From positions 49,298 through 113,297 of the forward strand of contig NZ_ATTQ01000020.1 in assembly GCF_000419765.1 (NCBI RefSeq): 64,000 nt of DNA, written 5' to 3'. A program made the position numbers and the translations under genes. Within the stretch, counting starts at the first letter, position 1. Each line of letters opens with the position of its first letter. The notes beneath the pieces are model-generated. The model searched no databases. It saw nothing but the letters and a program-made list of their open reading frames with translations, and was not told where the DNA came from. Below are positions 60,340 through 64,000 of this stretch, piece after piece. Source of the DNA: Rhizobium mongolense USDA 1844 (GTDB lineage: Bacteria > Pseudomonadota > Alphaproteobacteria > Rhizobiales > Rhizobiaceae).

Positions 60340-60534
60340 TCAAAGCAAAGGATCGAGAAGGAATGGCTTGTCAACGGCGCCCGGCTGTTTCGTCGGCTTC
60401 GATACGTCGCCTTCCTTCGTTGCCATTGCGCTCGGCGGGTCGAGATCGCCTTTGCGTCCACATCCGGCAACGGCAAGGCCGATGACGGCAAAAACAGCCG
60501 TCAGGCGGATGAGGTGCGGCAAGCTGGTCTGCAT
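60340..60534 (-). CDS. lptM: Small LptM-like lipoprotein, 64 aa
   Basis: From ATG 60534 the protein is MQTSLPHLIRLTAVFAVIG followed by the lipobox VAGC and GRKGDLDPP, the pattern of the YifL/LptM lipoproteins that assist LPS translocon (LptD) maturation. The gene sits between argH and lysA, as it often does next to lysA. A longer frame to 60597 would destroy the signal peptide. Confidence 0.8.
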   Translation of the reverse strand: MQTSLPHLIRLTAVFAVIGLAVAGCGRKGDLDPPSAMATKEGDVSKPTKQPGAVDKPFLLDPLL

Positions 60535-60610
60535 GGGATTCCTCTTGGAGCGGCGCTGGTGGACATCTTCATAGCGAAGTTTATCCGCCTTGTGCACCCT
60601 GATTGTTTTC

Positions 60611-62014
60611 TCAGTTGCGAGCCCGCCAAAAGGCGATCTGCTTCCTCACTTCGGAGGGTGCAGTGCCGCCGAAGCTCTTGCGGCTTGCAACCGAAGCCTC
60701 GACAGTCAAGACGTCGTAGACCTTGCCGGTGATAGCCGGATTGATGGTTTGGAGATCGGCAAGCGGCAGTTCGGCGAGGTCGCAGCCCTTGCTTTCGGCA
60801 AGCGCCACGGCACGCCCGGTCACATGATGTGCGTCGCGGAACGGAAGTCCCGCCTCGCGCACCAGCCAGTCGGCGAGATCGGTGGCCGTCGAATAGCCGG
60901 AACCGGCTGCGGCCTTCATGCGCTCCGTATTGACCGTCATGTCGCGGACCATGCCGGTCATGGCGGCGATCGCAAGTTCCAGGCTCTCGGCCGCGTCGAA
61001 CACCTGTTCTTTGTCTTCCTGCATGTCCTTGGAATAGGCGAGCGGCAGGCCCTTCATGATCGTCAGCAGCGCAATCAGCGAGCCGTTGATGCGGCCGGTC
61101 TTGGCACGCACGAGTTCGGCGGCGTCGGGATTCTTCTTCTGTGGCATGATCGAAGAGCCGGTCGAGAATGCATCGGAAAGCCGCACGAAACCAAATTGCG
61201 GCGTCGACCAGATGACGATCTCTTCGGCCAAGCGTGACAGATGCATGCCGCAGATCGCGGCGATCGACAGGAACTCGATGGCGAAGTCGCGGTCGGAGAC
61301 GGTATCGATCGAGTTGCGCGTAGGTTCCCGGAAGCCGAGCGCCTTTGCCGTCATGTGGCGGTCGATCGGGTAGCCGGTCCCGGCCAGCGCTGCGGCGCCA
61401 ATGGGGCTTTCGTCCAGATGCTCGATGGCGTGGCGTACGCGCGAACGGTCGCGGCCGAACATTTCGACATAGGCCATGCAATGGTGGCCGAAGGTGACGG
61501 GTTGAGCTGTCTGCAGATGCGTAAAGCCCGGCATGACGCTTTCGGCATGTTCTTCAGCGCGGTCGAGGAAGGCTGCGATGAGGTTCGTCAGCATCGCTTC
61601 AGTCTTCTGCAGCTCTTCCTTCACCCAGAGGCGGAAGTCGAGCGCGACCTGGTCATTGCGTGAACGGGCGGTGTGCAGGCGGCCGGCGGCCTGGCCGATC
61701 AGCGCGGCAAGGCGGGCTTCGATATTCATGTGAATATCTTCGAGCTGGCGGGAGAATTCGAAATTGCCGCTTTCGATTTCTGACAGGATCGTGCTTAGTC
61801 CGTGAACGATCTTGTCCTTATCTTCGGCGGAAATGATGCCCTGATGGGCAAGCATCGTCGCGTGGGCGATCGATCCACGGATATCCTGGGCAAAGAGCTT
61901 CTTGTCGAAACCGATCGAGGCATTTATCTCCTCCATGATCGCGTCGGGGCCGGATGCGAAACGTCCGCCCCACATCTGGTTGGAGGATTTGGTGTCCTTT
62001 GTGCCGTCGGCCAT
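60611..62014 (-). CDS. argH: Argininosuccinate lyase
   Basis: A 467-aa fumarase/aspartase-superfamily enzyme cleaving argininosuccinate to arginine and fumarate. WGGRFASGP at the N-terminus, LHTARSRNDQVALDFRL, GFTHLQTAQPVTFGHHC and the signature GSSIMPQKKNPDAAELVRAKTGR are intact. ATG 62014 (MADGTKDTKSSNQMWGG) is preferred to a frame extending to 62086, which overlaps the divergent tlpA. Confidence 0.95.
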   Translation of the reverse strand: MADGTKDTKSSNQMWGGRFASGPDAIMEEINASIGFDKKLFAQDIRGSIAHATMLAHQGIISAEDKDKIVHGLSTILSEIESGNFEFSRQLEDIHMNIEARLAALIGQAAGRLHTARSRNDQVALDFRLWVKEELQKTEAMLTNLIAAFLDRAEEHAESVMPGFTHLQTAQPVTFGHHCMAYVEMFGRDRSRVRHAIEHLDESPIGAAALAGTGYPIDRHMTAKALGFREPTRNSIDTVSDRDFAIEFLSIAAICGMHLSRLAEEIVIWSTPQFGFVRLSDAFSTGSSIMPQKKNPDAAELVRAKTGRINGSLIALLTIMKGLPLAYSKDMQEDKEQVFDAAESLELAIAAMTGMVRDMTVNTERMKAAAGSGYSTATDLADWLVREAGLPFRDAHHVTGRAVALAESKGCDLAELPLADLQTINPAITGKVYDVLTVEASVASRKSFGGTAPSEVRKQIAFWRARN

Positions 62015-62055
62015 GAAAGATGCCTGTCTTAAGGGTGCATGCCCTGGAGAATGAA

Positions 62056-62718
62056 ATGACGACAAGAAAGCTGTTCGGGCTGCCATCCTTGAAATTGATC
62101 GCGGTAGCCGCCGTCGCAGGCGTAATTGCCGGTGCGGCAGCGGTTTACATTAAGGAGGCCGGGTATGGCAATGCCGGCGGCGAAACGGCCTCTGCCGAAT
62201 GCACCGCGGCCAAGGATCTCGTCCAGAAGATTACGCCGCTCGCCAAAGGCGCGGTGGCGGCGATGGTTGCTGTCAACGCGCCGCGAAAGCTCACGTCCGT
62301 CGCCTTCAACGGTCCGGACGGCAAACCGGTGACGCTCGAGAATTTCGCGGGCAAGACCGTGCTTCTCAATCTCTGGGCAACATGGTGCGTGCCCTGTCGC
62401 GAGGAAATGCCGGCCTTGAACGCGCTTGAGAAGGAGATGGGCAGTGACAAATTCCAGGTCGTCGCGGTCAATATCGACACCGGAGATGACGAGAAACCGA
62501 AGGCTTTCCTAAGCGAAACCGGCGTCGATTCCCTGCAGTTCTATCGCGACAATACGATTGGCGTCTTCAACAGCCTGAAGAAAGAGGGGCTTGCTTTCGG
62601 CCTGCCGGTGACGTTGCTCATCGACGACAAAGGGTGCCTGGTTTCGGCGATGAACGGCCCTGCCGCATGGGATAGCGGCGATGCGAAGGCGCTGATCAAG
62701 GGTGCTACAGGGTCTTGA
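62056..62718 (+). CDS. tlpA: Thiol:disulfide interchange protein TlpA
   Basis: A 220-aa membrane-anchored periplasmic thioredoxin. The N-terminal helix is about residues 12-34, and the redox motif is WCVPC in NLWATWCVPCREEMPALN. TlpA reduces copper-site and cytochrome-c-oxidase maturation factors. ATG 62056 follows GGAGAATGAA; a second ATG lies 5 bp upstream in another frame. Divergent from argH. Confidence 0.9.
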   Translation: MTTRKLFGLPSLKLIAVAAVAGVIAGAAAVYIKEAGYGNAGGETASAECTAAKDLVQKITPLAKGAVAAMVAVNAPRKLTSVAFNGPDGKPVTLENFAGKTVLLNLWATWCVPCREEMPALNALEKEMGSDKFQVVAVNIDTGDDEKPKAFLSETGVDSLQFYRDNTIGVFNSLKKEGLAFGLPVTLLIDDKGCLVSAMNGPAAWDSGDAKALIKGATGS

Positions 62719-62720
62719 CG

Positions 62721-63602
62721 CTACCGCGTCGGGACGGGTGTGTCGCCGCGATAATCGTAGAAGCCGCGGCCCGACTTGCGGCCGAGCCAGCCGGCTTCGA
62801 CATACTTCACCAGCAGCGGGCAGGGGCGGTACTTGGAATCGGCTAGGCCGTCGTGCAGCACCTGCATGATCGAGAGGCAGGTGTCGAGGCCGATGAAATC
62901 GGCAAGCTGAAGCGGGCCCATCGGGTGATTGGCGCCGAGCTTCATCGCCGTGTCGATGGCATCGACAGTGCCGACGCCTTCGTAGAGCGTGTAGATCGCC
63001 TCATTGATCATCGGCAGCAGGATGCGATTGACGATGAAGGCCGGAAAATCCTCAGCTACCGTGACGGTCTTTTCCAGCGAGGCGACGAATTCCTTTGCGG
63101 TCGAAAACGTGATCTCGTCCGTTGCGATGCCGCGCACCAGTTCCACCAGTTTCATAACCGGGACGGGGTTCATGAAATGAATCCCCATGAAGTGCTCGGG
63201 CCGGTCCGTTGCCGATGCCAGGCGGGTAATGGAGAGCGAGGATGTGTTCGTCGCAAGCAGCGCGCCCGGCTTCAGCACTGGACAGACCTGCGCATAGATC
63301 TTGCGCTTTACAGCTTCCTCCTCGGTTGCCGCCTCGATAACGAGGTCGGAGGGAGCAAGGTCATTGAGGTTGGCGGAGCCGGAGATGCGGGAAAGGGTTG
63401 CTTTGCGCTCCTCATCCGTCATCTTGCCGCTCGTTACCTGCCGGGCAAGGTTGCCATTGATCGTCGCGAGACCAGATTCGATGCGCTCCTGCGTCAGGTC
63501 GTAGAGCTGGACCTTATAGCCCGCAGCTGCTGAAACATGGGCGATGCCGCAGCCCATCTGGCCCGCGCCGACAATACCGATCGTTTTCAACACCGCACTC
63601 AT
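62721..63602 (-). CDS. hbdA: 3-hydroxybutyryl-CoA dehydrogenase
   Basis: A 293-aa NAD-dependent enzyme of short-chain acyl-CoA metabolism (PHB/butyrate). The Rossmann motif GIVGAGQMGCGIAHVSA, the catalytic block NTSSLSITRLA, HFMNPVPVMKLVELVRG and the C-terminal GWLGRKSGRGFYDY are present. ATG 63602 (MSAVLKTIGIVG) is chosen over a TTG two codons upstream. Lies downstream of etfA on the same strand. Confidence 0.94.
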   Translation of the reverse strand: MSAVLKTIGIVGAGQMGCGIAHVSAAAGYKVQLYDLTQERIESGLATINGNLARQVTSGKMTDEERKATLSRISGSANLNDLAPSDLVIEAATEEEAVKRKIYAQVCPVLKPGALLATNTSSLSITRLASATDRPEHFMGIHFMNPVPVMKLVELVRGIATDEITFSTAKEFVASLEKTVTVAEDFPAFIVNRILLPMINEAIYTLYEGVGTVDAIDTAMKLGANHPMGPLQLADFIGLDTCLSIMQVLHDGLADSKYRPCPLLVKYVEAGWLGRKSGRGFYDYRGDTPVPTR

Positions 63603-63656
63603 CTCCAAACCCCCGTGGCAGCCGCCCGCTCCGCCCGTATTTTTCTTCTAATGAAA

Positions 63657-63683
63657 CTGCCGGGCAAAATGATCGCCCGGCAG
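63657..63683 (-). terminator. Probable terminator or attenuating hairpin after etfA
   Basis: CTGCCGGGC (63657-63665) and GCCCGGCAG (63675-63683) form a perfect 9-bp GC-rich stem around a 9-nt loop. On the minus strand TTTCATTAG follows, a weak U-tract. It lies between the etfA stop and the hbdA start. Confidence 0.6.
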
Positions 63684-63751
63684 CAGTAGTAGCCCCATAA
63701 GAGATAATTTTCCAGTCATTCGCAAGTGCGAAAAGCTGGCATTCTGCCCGT

Positions 63752-64000
63752 TTAAAGAGCTTTCTGCAGTTCCGGCAGGGCCTCGAAGAGATCGGCGACG
63801 AGGCCGTAGTCTGCGACCTGGAAGATCGGGGCTTCCTCGTCCTTGTTGATGGCGACGATGACCTTCGAGTCCTTCATGCCGGCAAGGTGCTGGATGGCAC
63901 CGGAAATGCCGCAGGCGATGTAGAGTTCAGGGGCGACGACCTTGCCGGTCTGGCCGACCTGCCAGTCGTTCGGCGCATAGCCGGCATCGACGGCGGCGCG
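63752..64000 (-). CDS. etfA: Electron transfer flavoprotein subunit alpha, C-terminal part
   Basis: The minus strand from the window end reads RAAVDAGYAPNDWQVGQTGK, then VVAPELYIACGISGAIQH and ending EALPELQKAL. This is the FAD-binding C-terminal domain of EtfA, with GQTGKVVAPELYIACGISGAIQHLAG as the nucleotide site in two segments. The gene continues beyond the window. EtfAB passes electrons from acyl-CoA dehydrogenases to the quinone pool. Confidence 0.92.
   Translation of the reverse strand, partial: RAAVDAGYAPNDWQVGQTGKVVAPELYIACGISGAIQHLAGMKDSKVIVAINKDEEAPIFQVADYGLVADLFEALPELQKAL

Noticed and set aside
1..64000. CRISPR array, rRNA operon or insertion sequence
   Set aside because: No regularly spaced short repeats, rRNA signatures or transposase genes with terminal inverted repeats were seen.

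Overview
The window looks like a chromosomal segment of a Rhizobium-type alphaproteobacterium (Rhizobiaceae). The evidence is core gene content and order: cobS-cobT, aroK-aroB, hisC with a prephenate/arogenate dehydrogenase, ftsE-ftsX, a CpdR-type response regulator, argH-lptM-lysA, and ETF/3-hydroxybutyryl-CoA dehydrogenase genes. It divides into two unlike parts: an accessory island (about 1-25.8 kb) and conserved housekeeping chromosome (about 25.9-64 kb).

The island is bracketed by remnants of an arginine-tRNA-like 5' half. A copy at 21-115 and a copy at 25401-25495 align without gaps and match at roughly 80 of 95 positions; a third, shorter tRNA-like piece lies at 25792-25817. Debris clusters at the right end: a GntR N-terminal fragment, a SEC-C-motif remnant fused to the tRNA piece, and two frameshifted genes just inside. 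No integrase is visible, so the element looks old or mobilised in trans.

Inside the island almost every transcription unit is preceded by the same 28-bp palindrome (half-sites close to ATTGCATTTT and AAAATGCAAT with an 8-bp spacer). Six copies are present: before the dctA-like/lactonase pair, the acnA paralogue, between tam and a PBP-like gene/gntR pair, before a class II aldolase, before a chemoreceptor, and before a 12.7-kb, 14-gene operon. That operon encodes an isocitrate/isopropylmalate-dehydrogenase-family enzyme, a complete ABC importer (binding protein, fused permease, ATPase), an Asp/Glu-racemase-like protein, a Tat-exported lactone-type amidohydrolase, an OtnK-type DUF1537 kinase, an OtnC-type decarboxylase (frameshifted), triose-phosphate isomerase, class I fructose-bisphosphatase, an aldehyde dehydrogenase, a cupin and an ABM-type monooxygenase (frameshifted). 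My reading (inference) is a co-regulated system that senses, swims toward, imports and degrades an unidentified acid sugar or polyhydroxy organic acid or its lactone. It would yield dihydroxyacetone phosphate and carry that through Tpi, Fba and Fbp to fructose 6-phosphate. The aconitase, trans-aconitate methyltransferase and dicarboxylate-type carrier would handle a tricarboxylate side or partner substrate.

The remainder is ordinary core genome: an M20 amidohydrolase; dacF-type carboxypeptidase and CobW-type GTPase; tusA and an L,D-transpeptidase lipoprotein; accA; xerD with an unlisted 58-residue membrane-protein gene directly upstream; aroKB-hlyC/corC; bolA and a J-domain protein; cobST; an esterase-like exported protein; a queuosine-precursor transporter; rpmB; several small conserved proteins; gloB; hisC-tyrC; plsC; ydcF; ftsEX; hpt; cpdR; a large TIGR02302 membrane protein; argH-lptM-lysA; tlpA; hbdA; and the C-terminal end of etfA. 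No CRISPR array, rRNA or insertion sequence was seen.
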